Source of the DNA: Gluconacetobacter liquefaciens
Lineage (GTDB): Bacteria > Pseudomonadota > Alphaproteobacteria > Acetobacterales > Acetobacteraceae
Assembly (NCBI RefSeq): GCF_003350405.1
Contig: NZ_QQAW01000016.1
Location: forward strand, 1 to 52,725
Length of the DNA stretch: 52,725 nt
Reading direction: 5' to 3'
Shown: positions 8,753-17,909 of the stretch, in pieces
Numbering within the stretch: position 1 is the stretch's first letter
How the letters are laid out: the number at the start of each line of letters is the position of its first letter
Position numbers and translations under genes: made by a program
The notes under the pieces: generated by a model
What the model was told of the DNA's origin: nothing
Databases searched by the model: none
The model's input: only the letters and a program-made list of their open reading frames with translations

Positions 8753-9463
8753 ATGCCGTCGGATCGCTCCATACGCTTCGGCAACAGGCAGGAAGCCGGT
8801 CAGGCACTGGCTGCCACCCTTTTACCATTTGCCGCGTCCCATCCCCTGATTCTCGCCCTTCCGCGCGGCGGGGTGCCGGTCGCATTCGAGGTTGCAAAGG
8901 CGCTGGGCGCGGACATGGATCTGCTGTTCGTACGCAAGATCGGCAGCCCCGGTGATGAGGAATATGGTTTCGGCGCGGTCGTGGACGGCGCCATGCCACA
9001 AATCGTTCTCGATGAGGCTTATGTACGAGATTTTGGAATAGATGAAGAGACGATCAAAGGAATCGTGACCCGCCAACTCGCCGAGATCGACCGGCAGCGC
9101 CGCCTGTATGCAAAGGATCGCCGACCCGTTCCAGTCACCGGCCGTGTCGTAATCGTGGTCGATGACGGGGTCGCCACAGGCGGAACAATGCGCGCAGCCC
9201 TGCGCGCACTGCGGAAGAACCGCCCCGCCCGCCTCGTACTGGCCGTGCCCGTCGCAGCACCGGAAAGCGTCGCAACACTCGGTGCCGAGTGCGATCAGGT
9301 CGTCTGCCTGTCGCAACCGCAGCCGCTTCATGCCGTCGGTGCCTATTATCGCGACTTCTCACCAGTCGAGGATGCCGAGGTCATCCGGTTGGTCGCGGAA
9401 GCCCATGATTTGCGTCGCCACCGCACGACTGGCGGCATCAACTGGTATTCCGAGGCTATCTGA
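8753..9463 (+). CDS. Phosphoribosyltransferase-domain protein
   Basis: The protein has 236 residues. The PRPP-binding motif VVIVVDDGVATGGTM (around residues 130-145) is textbook type I phosphoribosyltransferase. Other blocks (LALPRGGVPVAFEVA, FVRKIGSPGDEEYGFGAV) match the free-standing family often found in stress and detoxification clusters, whose substrate is unknown. The start is set by GGGAGGG 5 nt before the ATG at 8753; an upstream in-frame ATG at 8585 has no such signal. It is convergent with the site-2 protease gene, with only 24 bp between them. Confidence 0.85.
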   Translation: MPSDRSIRFGNRQEAGQALAATLLPFAASHPLILALPRGGVPVAFEVAKALGADMDLLFVRKIGSPGDEEYGFGAVVDGAMPQIVLDEAYVRDFGIDEETIKGIVTRQLAEIDRQRRLYAKDRRPVPVTGRVVIVVDDGVATGGTMRAALRALRKNRPARLVLAVPVAAPESVATLGAECDQVVCLSQPQPLHAVGAYYRDFSPVEDAEVIRLVAEAHDLRRHRTTGGINWYSEAI

Positions 9464-9487
9464 TTTTTCGGCCGCGCCCCGTCCCGG

Positions 9488-10606
9488 TCACGTCGTCCGA
9501 CGCGCGGCCGGAAGGGTGGATGGCATGCGTCCTTTGTCACGCAGAATATGAATCGTCATGATTTCCCCGATATTCGTCTGGGAAATCAGGCCGATGAATC
9601 GTCCCTGGTCATCATTCACCCCGACCGCCGGCACCTGGCTTCCCTCCAGCAGGCGCAGGGCCTCATCCACGCTCTGATAGGGATGCAGGCCGGGAATATC
9701 CGGCGTCATCACGTCGGCGGCCATCGTGTCCGTCCGGCCGGCATGCATCGCCTGCAGGATGGCCGCGTGGGTCAGCAGGCCACATAACCTGCCCTGTCCG
9801 TCCACGACCGGAAATTCCTGCTGCGGCGTATGGATCATCCTAAGAACGACCTCGTCGATCCGGCTGTCGGGTGATACGCTTTCCAGATGAGTGGTCATGA
9901 CGTCGGCCACGATCATGCCATGCGCCAATTGCCGAAAAAGCGCACCCTGCGCTTCGCCCGTGGCCCCCAGATAGACGAAAAGGGCGATGAACAGCAGCAG
10001 CGGATTGCCGATCAGACCGAGGAATCCAAAGACAAAAGCAATCCCCTGCCCGATTGATGCGGCAATGCGCGTCGCCTGGGCATATCCCATCCGATAGGCC
10101 AGCAAGGCCCGCAGCACCCGCCCGCCATCCATCGGAAAAGCCGGGATCAGATTGAAGACCGCCAGAAACAGATTGATGTTTGACAGTCTCGACATCGGAC
10201 CTGCGCCAGGCCCCTGGATATCGACGGCGGACAGATGCGGCACGGTCCGCGTGATGCCATACAGGATCGCGGCAATCATGAGGTTCACCGCAGGCCCCGC
10301 CAGCGCGATCACCAGTTCCTGCGTCGGCTGTTCGGGAATGCGCGCCATCCGGGCGACCCCGCCGATCGGCAGCAGCGTGATATCCTGCGTGCGCACCCCA
10401 TAATGCCGCGCGGCGATCACATGGCCGAATTCATGCAGCACGACGCAAGCGAACACGGCCACGACAAGCAGAACGCCGTCAATCGCCGCCTGCGTGCCGG
10501 ACCGCATGCCATAAGCCGCACCGATCCAGATCAGAAAGAACAGGAAGGTGAGGTGAAGGCGAACCGTCGTGCCGCCAAATCTGCCGATCGGGATGGACCA
10601 GGTCAT
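9488..10606 (-). CDS. Site-2-protease-type membrane metallopeptidase with CBS pair
   Basis: This is a 372-residue protein of the M50 Rip1/SpoIVFB-like group. Hydrophobic segments include one around residues 16-34 and one around 42-62. The zinc motif HEFGH lies near residue 58, and the third ligand is in NLIPAFPMDGGR. The C-terminal about 140 residues form two CBS domains (VADVMTTHLESVSPDSRI and AADVMTPDIPGLHPYQSV), probably sensing adenine nucleotides. Such proteins cleave membrane-bound substrates by intramembrane proteolysis; the substrate is unknown here. It ends in a short basic tail. Confidence 0.92.
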   Translation of the reverse strand: MTWSIPIGRFGGTTVRLHLTFLFFLIWIGAAYGMRSGTQAAIDGVLLVVAVFACVVLHEFGHVIAARHYGVRTQDITLLPIGGVARMARIPEQPTQELVIALAGPAVNLMIAAILYGITRTVPHLSAVDIQGPGAGPMSRLSNINLFLAVFNLIPAFPMDGGRVLRALLAYRMGYAQATRIAASIGQGIAFVFGFLGLIGNPLLLFIALFVYLGATGEAQGALFRQLAHGMIVADVMTTHLESVSPDSRIDEVVLRMIHTPQQEFPVVDGQGRLCGLLTHAAILQAMHAGRTDTMAADVMTPDIPGLHPYQSVDEALRLLEGSQVPAVGVNDDQGRFIGLISQTNIGEIMTIHILRDKGRMPSTLPAARRTT

Positions 10607-10812
10607 TGCCGTGCCCTCGATGAACGATGGCCTGCCGCGCGAGCACGGTTAACAGAATTGCACGGCATAAGTTCACCGACGCCCGCACATCCCGCACGAC
10701 AGCGTGCCGCCTTGCCCGATCACAGAGTCCGGAGGCGTATTGTGTCTCGCCGCACCGCACGCATCTCCACAGGAAAGCGAGACAGATCCATTTACAATAA
10801 GGATCAGGAACA

Positions 10813-11250
10813 ATGAGTGCCCGAGACCGCATTCTGATCGTCGTTGCGGACGGAGAGCATGCCCGCTTTGTGCAGCCGGCCGAAAATCGCACGCTGCACA
10901 CCATCGAATCCTTCGATGCCATATCCGCCCATCAACGAACGTCCGACCTCGGAGACGACGCACCAGGAGCGACCTACCACACCGGCTCCACCGCCCATCA
11001 TGCCCTCAACCCACGTCATGACCGCCACAGGCTGGAGATAGCCTCATTCTGCAAATTCGTCGCCGAACAGATCAATGAACAGAACCATGAATACGAAAAG
11101 CTTCTCGTCATTGCGCCATCGTCCAGCAATGCGGGCATCGTCAGTCATCTCAGGCCCGAAGCCAGAACGAAGATGATCGGCAGCATCCGGAAAGATCTTA
11201 CGAAAACGCCAGACCATTTCCTGAAAGATCACATTGAATACGTGATCTGA
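10813..11250 (+). CDS. Host attachment / baeRF-type protein
   Basis: A 145-residue protein beginning RILIVVADGEHARFV, with a central HHALNPRHDRH block and a C-terminal KLLVIAPSSSNAGIVSHLRP stretch. This matches the family named 'protein required for attachment to host cells' (AtsE-like), related to the eRF1 middle domain (baeRF). Cytoplasmic; no signal peptide or membrane segment. The real biochemical role of the family is unsettled, and a ribosome-associated function is as likely as attachment. Its position beside a site-2 protease, a phosphoribosyltransferase and an aldehyde dehydrogenase suggests a stress-response setting. Confidence 0.8.
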   Translation: MSARDRILIVVADGEHARFVQPAENRTLHTIESFDAISAHQRTSDLGDDAPGATYHTGSTAHHALNPRHDRHRLEIASFCKFVAEQINEQNHEYEKLLVIAPSSSNAGIVSHLRPEARTKMIGSIRKDLTKTPDHFLKDHIEYVI

Positions 11251-11301
11251 CCGTACAGACCCGAAGATCGTGCCTCATCTCGCAATAGCCAGGCGGCCGT
11301 A

Positions 11302-12750
11302 TCAACGCAGAAGAAAGCCGGTCAGGATATCGGTCAGCCGGCCGAAGGGCGGGCGCAGCAGCGTCGCGGCATTCCAGCGTCCCTGCCGATAGATGCCCCT
11401 GGGATGGGTCAGCGCCATGAAGCCTTCCCGCCCGTGATAGGCACCCATCCCGCTGGCCCCCACCCCGCCAAACGGCAGGTCGTCCTGTGCATAATGCAGC
11501 AAGGTGCCATTGATCGTAACGTCACCGGATATCGTCCGCTCCAGTACCCTGTCCTGCAAGGACGACTGCGTTCCGAAATAATAGAGCGCCAGCGGCCGGG
11601 GACGATCATTGATGAACGCAATGGCCTCATCAATCGTGCGATAGGTCAGCACCGGCAGCACCGGCCCGAAGATCTCTTCCTGCATCACCGCCATCTGCGG
11701 CGTGACATCCAGCAGCAGAACGGGCGCCATGACGCGCGCCCCCGCGGCTCGGCCACATTGCCCGCGCCCAGGCTCCTCGCGCCCCAACCGGACGATCCGC
11801 GCCCCCCGTTCGCCGGCATCCCGCACCAGACCGGCCAGACGATCGTAATGATGCGCGTTCACCACCCCGGTATAATCGGCCGAGCCGCTGAAGCCGCAGG
11901 GATAGCGTTTCGCCACCACTCTGCCGCAGGCCTCCACGAAGGCATCCCGGTCATCCTCATGGATCAGCACGTAATCCGGCGCGATGCAGGTCTGCCCGCC
12001 ATTGGTCAGCTTGCCGAACACGATCTGCTCCGCCGCCCGCAGGGGCAAAAAGCCGGGCTCGATGACGGCCGGTGACTTGCCGCCCAGTTCCAGCGTCACC
12101 GGCGTCAGATTATGCCCTGCCGCAACCGCGACCTTCCGGCCCACCGCCGTACTGCCGGTGAACAGCAGATGATCGAACGGCAGGGCCGCGAACAGCGCCC
12201 CCACATCGGCATCCCCCGTCACGACAGCGGCCTGATCGGCCGGAAAGACCGCCTCCACGATCGTCCGGATCACAGCCGACGTGGCCGGTGTCAATTCCGA
12301 GGGCTTGATCATCGCCCGGTTGCCGGCCGCGATAGCCGTCGCCAGCGGCACCAGCGCCAGCGACACAGGGTAGTTCCACGGCGCGACGATCCCGACCACG
12401 CCCACCGGCTGGCGCACCACCCATGCCCGCCCGAACAGGAAATAGGGCGAAACCCGCCGCCGCTCCGGCTTCATCCACCCAGGCAGGTGCCGCGACAGGT
12501 AATTGATGGCCCGCACCAGCGGGACCAGTTCCACGATCGCCGTCTCCCGCGCCGAGCGCTGCCCGAAATCGGCATTCAGGGCGCGGGCGATATCCTGGCG
12601 CCGCCGCAGGATCTCGCCCTTCAGGCGCCGCAGGTCCTCCCGCCGCTGCCGCACGCCGGGCGGCCCGTCGCGCAGAAACGCATGGTGCTGACGCGCCAAT
12701 ATCCGGGACAGTTCGGCCTGCCGGTCTTCCAGCGATGCGATGACGGCCAT
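11302..12750 (-). CDS. Aldehyde dehydrogenase (coniferyl aldehyde dehydrogenase type)
   Basis: An NAD(P)-dependent aldehyde dehydrogenase of 482 residues if started at the ATG at 12750, which has GGAGG 5 nt upstream. Starts at 12762 and 12801 are possible but weaker. Visible are the cofactor motif APWNYPVSLAL, GSTAVGRKV, the catalytic glutamate in VTLELGGKSP, the catalytic cysteine in NGGQTCIAPDY and the C-terminal EEIFGPVLPV. The sequence style fits the CalB (coniferyl aldehyde) or fatty-aldehyde group. The C-terminus lacks an obvious membrane anchor. It is divergent from a TetR gene whose product probably controls it. Confidence 0.9.
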   Translation of the reverse strand: MAVIASLEDRQAELSRILARQHHAFLRDGPPGVRQRREDLRRLKGEILRRRQDIARALNADFGQRSARETAIVELVPLVRAINYLSRHLPGWMKPERRRVSPYFLFGRAWVVRQPVGVVGIVAPWNYPVSLALVPLATAIAAGNRAMIKPSELTPATSAVIRTIVEAVFPADQAAVVTGDADVGALFAALPFDHLLFTGSTAVGRKVAVAAGHNLTPVTLELGGKSPAVIEPGFLPLRAAEQIVFGKLTNGGQTCIAPDYVLIHEDDRDAFVEACGRVVAKRYPCGFSGSADYTGVVNAHHYDRLAGLVRDAGERGARIVRLGREEPGRGQCGRAAGARVMAPVLLLDVTPQMAVMQEEIFGPVLPVLTYRTIDEAIAFINDRPRPLALYYFGTQSSLQDRVLERTISGDVTINGTLLHYAQDDLPFGGVGASGMGAYHGREGFMALTHPRGIYRQGRWNAATLLRPPFGRLTDILTGFLLR

Positions 12751-12760
12751 CACGGCCTCC

Positions 12761-12839
12761 ATGTTTACAAAAGAAACTTCCTCATGCCAGATACGCTTCA
12801 CGCCTCTCCGGCGTCAATAAATGTTTCTTCTGTCCACAT
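12761..12839. promoter_or_regulatory. Two inverted operator-like sites between ALDH and TetR genes
   Basis: Two 17-bp sites, ATGTTTACAAAAGAAAC (12761-12777) and, inverted, GTTTCTTCTGTCCACAT (12823-12839), agree at 14 of 17 positions. They flank the divergent promoter region, each next to one of the two start codons. This is where TetR-family operators usually lie. Assignment to this TetR protein is inference. Confidence 0.45.
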
Positions 12840-12850
12840 GGAGCGCACGC

Positions 12851-13453
12851 ATGCGTGAAACCACGGCCCGTTCGTATCACCACGGCGATCTGCGCCGGGT
12901 GCTGATCGAAACGGCCCTGACCATGCTGGCGGCGGACCAGAACTGGAACTTCACCCTGCGGGAGGTCGCACGCCAGGCCGGCGTCAGCCACGGCGCGCCT
13001 TACAAGCATTTTCGCGACAAGGACGCGCTGCTGCGCCATCTGGCGAAAATCGGCTTCGAACGGCTTGCCGCGATCATGACCGACGCGATCGCTCCCCCTG
13101 ATCGCCCCGCCCGGACGAAATTCCTGCACACGGCCGAGGCCTATATCGCATTCGCACAGGACCAGCCCGGCCTCTATCGCCTGATGTTTAGTTCGGACGC
13201 CGACAAGAGCGTCGATCCGGACCTGAATGAAACGGCGTTGAAAGCCTTCGATATCCTGCTGCGCCTTCTCGAAGAGGGCCAGCGCGCTGGCTCTTTCCGC
13301 ACCGCCCCCATCACCGCGCAGGCCGCCGCAAGCTGGGCCCAGGTGCATGGGCTGGCCCTGCTGCTGCTGAATGGACAGTTGACGGAAGAGAAAGTCGGCC
13401 CCGCGCCGGTACCGGCGGCACTGCATATCTTGCTGGAGGGCCTGTCTTCCTGA
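12851..13453 (+). CDS. TetR-family transcriptional regulator (WHG-domain type)
   Basis: A 200-residue protein with an N-terminal TetR helix-turn-helix (YHHGDLRRVLIETAL, TLREVARQAGVSHGAPYKHF) and a C-terminal ligand domain that contains WAQVHGLALLLL, typical of the WHG/TetR_C_33 group. The start chosen is the ATG at 12851 with GGAG at a suitable distance; a start at 12821 would overlap the operator-like site. It probably represses the divergent aldehyde dehydrogenase gene and responds to an aldehyde or fatty-acyl compound (inference). Confidence 0.9.
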   Translation: MRETTARSYHHGDLRRVLIETALTMLAADQNWNFTLREVARQAGVSHGAPYKHFRDKDALLRHLAKIGFERLAAIMTDAIAPPDRPARTKFLHTAEAYIAFAQDQPGLYRLMFSSDADKSVDPDLNETALKAFDILLRLLEEGQRAGSFRTAPITAQAAASWAQVHGLALLLLNGQLTEEKVGPAPVPAALHILLEGLSS

Positions 13454-13523
13454 ACAATGATGACATCTTGAAAAAATGCGCCGCTCCGATGGCGCGTGCT
13501 CTCCTCCAGGAAGGCAGTTCCTC

Positions 13524-14654
13524 ATGCACCGGCGTCGCTTCTGCTCATCCCTGGGGGCGACGTTGGCCCTCACCGCCTCCCCCGCCCTCGCCGCTGCCGA
13601 TGACGGACCGCTGGTCGGGCCGATCCAACTGGTCGGCAGCCGTGTGGTCATGCCGGTCAGCATCGGCAACGCAGGCACCTTCCTGTTCGCCATCGACACG
13701 GGGGGCGCCTTCAGCCTGATTCGCGAAGACCTGGCACGGCAACTGTCCCTCCCGGACGGCGGCACGCTCAATGTCGGAGTCGGAGGGGTAACCGGCTTCC
13801 GCAATACGTTCGTGATCAGCGACGCATCCTTCGCCGGAATCATACGCCAGCAGAATATCCTGCTGATCGGCGTCGGGCCGCATGTGCTGGGCGACCAGAT
13901 CGCGGGGGCGCTGGCCTCCGGCATTCTCGCAACGGTCTTCAGCGAACTGGATTTCGACGCCCTGCAATGGCGGGTCTGGCCGAATGGCCGTCCGAAGCTG
14001 GAAGGCTTCACCAGACTGAATTCCACAATCACGCGCCCGGAAGGCGACCGATGGTCTCCTTTCCTGACCGCCTCGGGCATCGTCAACGGCACGCGCCTGC
14101 GCTTTCTGCTCGATACCGGCGGATTGTCGCTGGTGCGACTGAACCATCATACCGCCCGCATGCTCGGCCTGTGGTCGGACGACCGCCCGTTCGCGCCGGG
14201 GCGAAACGGCGCGCGGATCATCAGGCTTGAGAAGATGGAGTTCGCGGGATACGCCTTCGAAGGGCTGCTGGCCCTGCTGCTGCCCGACAATCAGGAGGTC
14301 GACATTTCCGACGGCCTGATCGGCCTGCCCCTGCTGCGGTGCTTCAATCTGGCCTGCGATCCGGTGCAACGGGTACTCTGGACCCGCCGCAACAGCCTGT
14401 CGCCAGGCCCCTTCACCTACGCGCTCTCCGGTCTCGCCGTCACCCAGGCGGGGGATGCGGCGCGTGTCACGGCCGTCGGCAGAGGGAGCCCCGGAGAACA
14501 GGCCGGCATCCATCCCGGCGATACCATCCTGAGCCCGCCCCCGCAGGCGCTCCAGCAGGCCCTGAACGGCCCGCCGGGCTCGGCGGTATCACTGACGATC
14601 GGCCGCGACTCCGGACGATCCTCCGCAACGCTCACGCTCCGCCCCTATCTCTGA
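13524..14654 (+). CDS. Secreted retropepsin-like aspartyl protease with PDZ domain
   Basis: The start at ATG 13524 (AGGAAGG upstream) gives 376 residues with a clear Sec signal peptide (MHRRRF..., cleavage after PALAA). Two retropepsin-like half domains each carry a DTGG motif (FLFAIDTGGAFSL and LRFLLDTGGLSLV), so the two halves could form a pepsin-like active site within one chain. The C-terminal about 80 residues look like a PDZ domain (GSPGEQAGIHPGDTIL). A periplasmic protease or peptide-binding role is probable; the substrate is unknown. It follows the TetR gene by 70 bp on the same strand and could be co-transcribed. Confidence 0.8.
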   Translation: MHRRRFCSSLGATLALTASPALAAADDGPLVGPIQLVGSRVVMPVSIGNAGTFLFAIDTGGAFSLIREDLARQLSLPDGGTLNVGVGGVTGFRNTFVISDASFAGIIRQQNILLIGVGPHVLGDQIAGALASGILATVFSELDFDALQWRVWPNGRPKLEGFTRLNSTITRPEGDRWSPFLTASGIVNGTRLRFLLDTGGLSLVRLNHHTARMLGLWSDDRPFAPGRNGARIIRLEKMEFAGYAFEGLLALLLPDNQEVDISDGLIGLPLLRCFNLACDPVQRVLWTRRNSLSPGPFTYALSGLAVTQAGDAARVTAVGRGSPGEQAGIHPGDTILSPPPQALQQALNGPPGSAVSLTIGRDSGRSSATLTLRPYL

Positions 14655-14740
14655 AAGCCTGACCAAAAATACGCGCAGGCGGCGATCCGACGCGCGCATT
14701 TTCGGCCAGGCCCCGGAATCAGGGCCGCGTCAGTCGATCC

Positions 14741-14775
14741 CAAACAAAAAAAGCCGGCCCTTTCGGGCCGGCTTT
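14741..14775 (-). terminator. Rho-independent terminator after fusA
   Basis: The stem AGCCGGCCC / GGGCCGGCT (14752-14773) has the loop TTTC. Reading the minus strand it is followed by a T-rich tract (complement of AAACAAAAAAA, 14742-14751). It lies about 26 nt after the fusA stop and may also stop the convergent retropepsin transcript. Confidence 0.92.
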
Positions 14776-14799
14776 CCTGTTCGTGCAATCCGGTCGGGA

Positions 14800-16887
14800 T
14801 CAGGCCGATTTGGCCACGATCTCGTCGGCCACATTGCGCGGCACCGGGTCGTAGTGATGGAACTGCATCGTGAAGGACGCACGGCCCTTCGTGATCGAAC
14901 GCAGATGCGAGATGTAGCCGAACATTTCTTTCAGCGGCACCAGCGCACGCACCATGACGGTCGAGCCCGAGCTTTCCTGGTTCTGGATCATGCCGCGACG
15001 ACGGTTCAGGTCGCCCACCACGTCACCGACATGGTCGTTCGGCGTCGTGACTTCCACGTCCATGATCGGCTCCAGGATCACCGGGCCGGCGCGCTTCATG
15101 CCTTCGCGGAAGCAGGCCTTGGCGGCGATTTCGAACGCCAGCGCCGAGGAGTCGACGTCATGGTACTTGCCGTCCAGCAGCGTGAACTTGAAGTCCACGG
15201 TCGGGAAGCCCGCCAGCACGCCCGTCGTGGACTGCATGCGGATGCCCTTTTCGACCGCCGGAATATATTCCTTCGGCACGGTGCCGCCGACGACCTTGTT
15301 CTCGAACTGAATCTCCTGGTTCCGCTCCAGAGGCGCGAACTCGATCTTCACTTCGGCGAACTGGCCCGAACCACCCGACTGCTTCTTGTGGGTGTAGGTC
15401 TCGACATGCGGCTGGGTGATCGTCTCGCGATAGGCCACCTGCGGCGCGCCGATGTTCGCATCCACGCCATACTCACGACGCAGACGGTCGATGATGATGT
15501 CCAGATGCAGCTCGCCCATGCCCGACAGAATGGTCTGGCCGGTTTCCTGGTCGGTCTTCAGACGCAGCGAGGGGTCTTCGCCCGCCAGCTTCTGCAGTGC
15601 CAGGGTCATCTTCTCGACCCCGTCCTTCGTCTTCGGCTCGACCGAGATGTCGATCACCGGCACCGGGAAGCTCATGCGCTCCAGCACCACCGGATCGGCG
15701 GCGTCGGCCAGCGTATCACCCGTCTGCGTGTCCTTCAGGCCCACGAAGGCGGCGATATCGCCGGCATGCACTTCCTTCACTTCCTGGCGCTTGTCGGCAT
15801 GCATCTGGAAGATACGGCCGATGCGCTCCTTGTGGCCCTTCGTGGTGTTCAGGACGCTGTCGCCCGAACGCAGCACGCCACGATAGACGCGCACGAAGGT
15901 CAGGGTGCCGTATTTGTCGTTGATGATCTTGAACGCCAGGCCGGCGAACTTGCCGTCCGGGTCAACCGGGATGATCGGCAGCGCGTTCTCGTCGACTTCC
16001 TCGTCCTCGGGCGGCGCAATGCGGATGCCCTCAACGTCGTCGGGCGCCGGCAGGTAGTCGATCACCGCGTCCAGCAGCGGCTGCACGCCCTTGTTCTTGA
16101 AGGCGGTGCCGCACAGCACGGGGCGGAACTCGCCCGAGATCGCGCCTTTCTTGATGCAGCGCTTCAGGGTGGCGACGTCGACGTCACCCTTCTCGAAATA
16201 TTCTTCCATCGCCGCGTTGTCGACGGCCAGCGCCGTGTCCAGCAGTTCCTGGCGGGCCTCGGCGGCCTTTTCCTTCAGGTCGTCCGGGATCTCGGCGTAA
16301 TGGAACTTCGCGCCCAGTTCGCCGCCTTCCCAGATGATCGCGCGCATCTCGACCAGATCGACGACACCGATGAAGTTTTCCTCGGCGCCGATCGGCAGCT
16401 GCAGCGGCACCGCGACGATGTCCAGCTTCTCCTTCAGCGTGTCGAACGCGCGGTAGAAGTCGGCGCCGGTGCGGTCCAGCTTGTTGATGAAGATGATGCG
16501 CGGCACGTTGTAACGGTCGGCCAGGCGCCAGTTGGTCTCGGACTGCGGCTGCACGCCGGCCACGCCCTCGATGATGAACACCGCGCCGTCGAGCACGCGC
16601 AGCGAGCGGTTCACTTCGATGTTGAAGTCGATGTGGCCCGGGGTGTCGATGATGTTGATCCGACGCCCGTCCCATTCGCAGGTGACGGCGGCCGAGGTGA
16701 TCGTGATGCCGCGCTCACGCTCCTGGTCCATGTAATCGGTCGTGGTGTTGCCCTCGTGGACCTCACCGATCTTGTGCGACACGCCGGTGTAATACAGGAT
16801 CCGCTCGGTGGTCGTGGTCTTGCCGGCATCGATATGCGCGGTGATGCCGATATTACGGATCAGTGAAAGATCGGACTTTTCAGACAC
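14800..16887 (-). CDS. fusA: Translation elongation factor G
   Basis: A translocation GTPase of 695 residues. GTPase motifs are [12 protein letters not shown] (G1), DTPGHID (G3) and NKLDRTGAD (G4), followed by domains II-V; the C-terminal domain includes [17 protein letters not shown]. The start is the GTG at 16887 with GGAGG 7 nt upstream; an in-frame TTG at 16908 would put the ribosome-binding site inside the coding region. The gene stands alone, not in an rpsL-rpsG-fusA-tuf operon as in many bacteria, and has its own terminator. Whether a second EF-G gene exists elsewhere cannot be seen. Confidence 0.97.
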   Translation of the reverse strand: MSEKSDLSLIRNIGITAHIDAGKTTTTERILYYTGVSHKIGEVHEGNTTTDYMDQERERGITITSAAVTCEWDGRRINIIDTPGHIDFNIEVNRSLRVLDGAVFIIEGVAGVQPQSETNWRLADRYNVPRIIFINKLDRTGADFYRAFDTLKEKLDIVAVPLQLPIGAEENFIGVVDLVEMRAIIWEGGELGAKFHYAEIPDDLKEKAAEARQELLDTALAVDNAAMEEYFEKGDVDVATLKRCIKKGAISGEFRPVLCGTAFKNKGVQPLLDAVIDYLPAPDDVEGIRIAPPEDEEVDENALPIIPVDPDGKFAGLAFKIINDKYGTLTFVRVYRGVLRSGDSVLNTTKGHKERIGRIFQMHADKRQEVKEVHAGDIAAFVGLKDTQTGDTLADAADPVVLERMSFPVPVIDISVEPKTKDGVEKMTLALQKLAGEDPSLRLKTDQETGQTILSGMGELHLDIIIDRLRREYGVDANIGAPQVAYRETITQPHVETYTHKKQSGGSGQFAEVKIEFAPLERNQEIQFENKVVGGTVPKEYIPAVEKGIRMQSTTGVLAGFPTVDFKFTLLDGKYHDVDSSALAFEIAAKACFREGMKRAGPVILEPIMDVEVTTPNDHVGDVVGDLNRRRGMIQNQESSGSTVMVRALVPLKEMFGYISHLRSITKGRASFTMQFHHYDPVPRNVADEIVAKSA

Positions 16888-17048
16888 GGGGGAACCTCCA
16901 CAAAACAATTCAGGCGCGAACGGAACCTTTCCCCTCGCGCCCGTCGGAGCCGGAAGCCCCCCACCTCATCACCAGGATCGAGGAAGATGCAGACCGGCTG
17001 AATAGACAGATGGCCCTGACATGCGTCAGGCACCTGAGACATGCAAGC

Positions 17049-17077
17049 CCGGCCCTGCCGAAAAACGGCAGGGCCGG
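17049..17077 (-). terminator. Hairpin after rpmB
   Basis: A perfect 12-bp GC stem (CCGGCCCTGCCG / CGGCAGGGCCGG) with a five-base loop lies 10 nt after the rpmB stop. There is no strong T-run, so it may be a weak or processing-stabilising terminator. Confidence 0.6.
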
Positions 17078-17087
17078 CGCAGGGTCT

Positions 17088-17390
17088 TCAGGCTGCCGCC
17101 GCGGCCTTCTTTTCCTGGGCGCGCAGGATGCGGCGCTTCAGCGCCTGCGCCTCGACCGGCAGCTTGCGGTTCGGCGTCGACAGCAGGAACGCATCGAGGC
17201 CACCATTGTGCTCGACCGTGCGGATGCCGTTGGTGCTCAGGCGCAGGCGCACCGCGCTGCCGAGGATATCGGACAGCAGGGACGTCTCCTGCAGGTTCGG
17301 CAGGTAGCGGCGGCGGCTCTTGTTGTTGGCGTGGCTGACGTTATTTCCCGTCAGCACGCCCTTGCCCGTGATCTGGCAACGGCGAGACAT
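17088..17390 (-). CDS. rpmB: 50S ribosomal protein L28
   Basis: A 100-residue protein. The start [11 protein letters not shown] is typical of alphaproteobacterial L28, with [19 protein letters not shown] and GLDAFLL downstream. The ATG at 17390 has GAGGATG about 7 nt upstream; in-frame upstream codons have no family similarity. An alanine-rich C-terminal tail is normal for this group. It lies between fusA and a small unknown gene on the same strand, each apparently with its own signals. Confidence 0.97.
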   Translation of the reverse strand: MSRRCQITGKGVLTGNNVSHANNKSRRRYLPNLQETSLLSDILGSAVRLRLSTNGIRTVEHNGGLDAFLLSTPNRKLPVEAQALKRRILRAQEKKAAAAA

Positions 17391-17541
17391 AGTATCATCC
17401 TCGGATAACTGGGGCCGAGGCATAATGCCCGGCAACGATCGTCAAGATTAGGCGCGGCTTATGGCCAAGCTACCGCGCCCCGTCAAGCCGAAAGGCACGA
17501 TTCGGGGCGTTTTCGCCCGAATCCCCTTCCGGCCCTTCCCC

Positions 17542-17823
17542 TTACTCGGGGCGCGTGACCTTGTCACGGTCGGGATGCAGGTCGCCCGAACGCACGCTGT
17601 GAATGGCGTTTTCCAGCATCGCCAGCATGGTGCCCTGGTCCATGGTACGCGACAGCAGGCCCAGCGAGCCACCCAGCAGCGCCGAGGCAATGGCGATCGG
17701 CGGCAGGTCCTCGCCCAGCATGTATTCGATGGCCTTGTCGACCACGGCGCCGCAATGGCTCAGTTCCTCGGGGACCGATCCATCCTGGCCCAGCGCGGGT
17801 CCCTCGCCTTCCGTCTCCGCCAT
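17542..17823 (-). CDS. Conserved-looking small protein of unknown function
   Basis: 93 residues from the ATG at 17823, preceded by a good AGGAGAGGA site. The N-terminus is acidic and low-complexity (AETEGEGPALGQDG). The middle is amphipathic and helical (SHCGAVVDKAIEYMLGEDL; IAIASALLGGSLGLLS), followed by MDQGTMLAMLENAIHSVR. There is no signal peptide, and the one hydrophobic stretch is glycine-rich and too weak to call a membrane helix with confidence. I do not recognise the family. It follows the Atm1-type transporter gene by 86 bp on the same strand and may be co-transcribed with it. Confidence 0.65.
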   Translation of the reverse strand: MAETEGEGPALGQDGSVPEELSHCGAVVDKAIEYMLGEDLPPIAIASALLGGSLGLLSRTMDQGTMLAMLENAIHSVRSGDLHPDRDKVTRPE

Positions 17824-17909
17824 GTCATCCTCTCCTCGCTGTGCGCGTCTCTCAAGACGGCATTCTGTCCCTGCGCCCCATGGACGCGGCGGGCGCACCG
17901 TGCCCCCGT

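Noticed and set aside
14854-16866. A 670-codon open frame opposite fusA
   Set aside because: Antisense of a highly biased, well-conserved gene; the residues are low-complexity R/H/Q and match no protein family.
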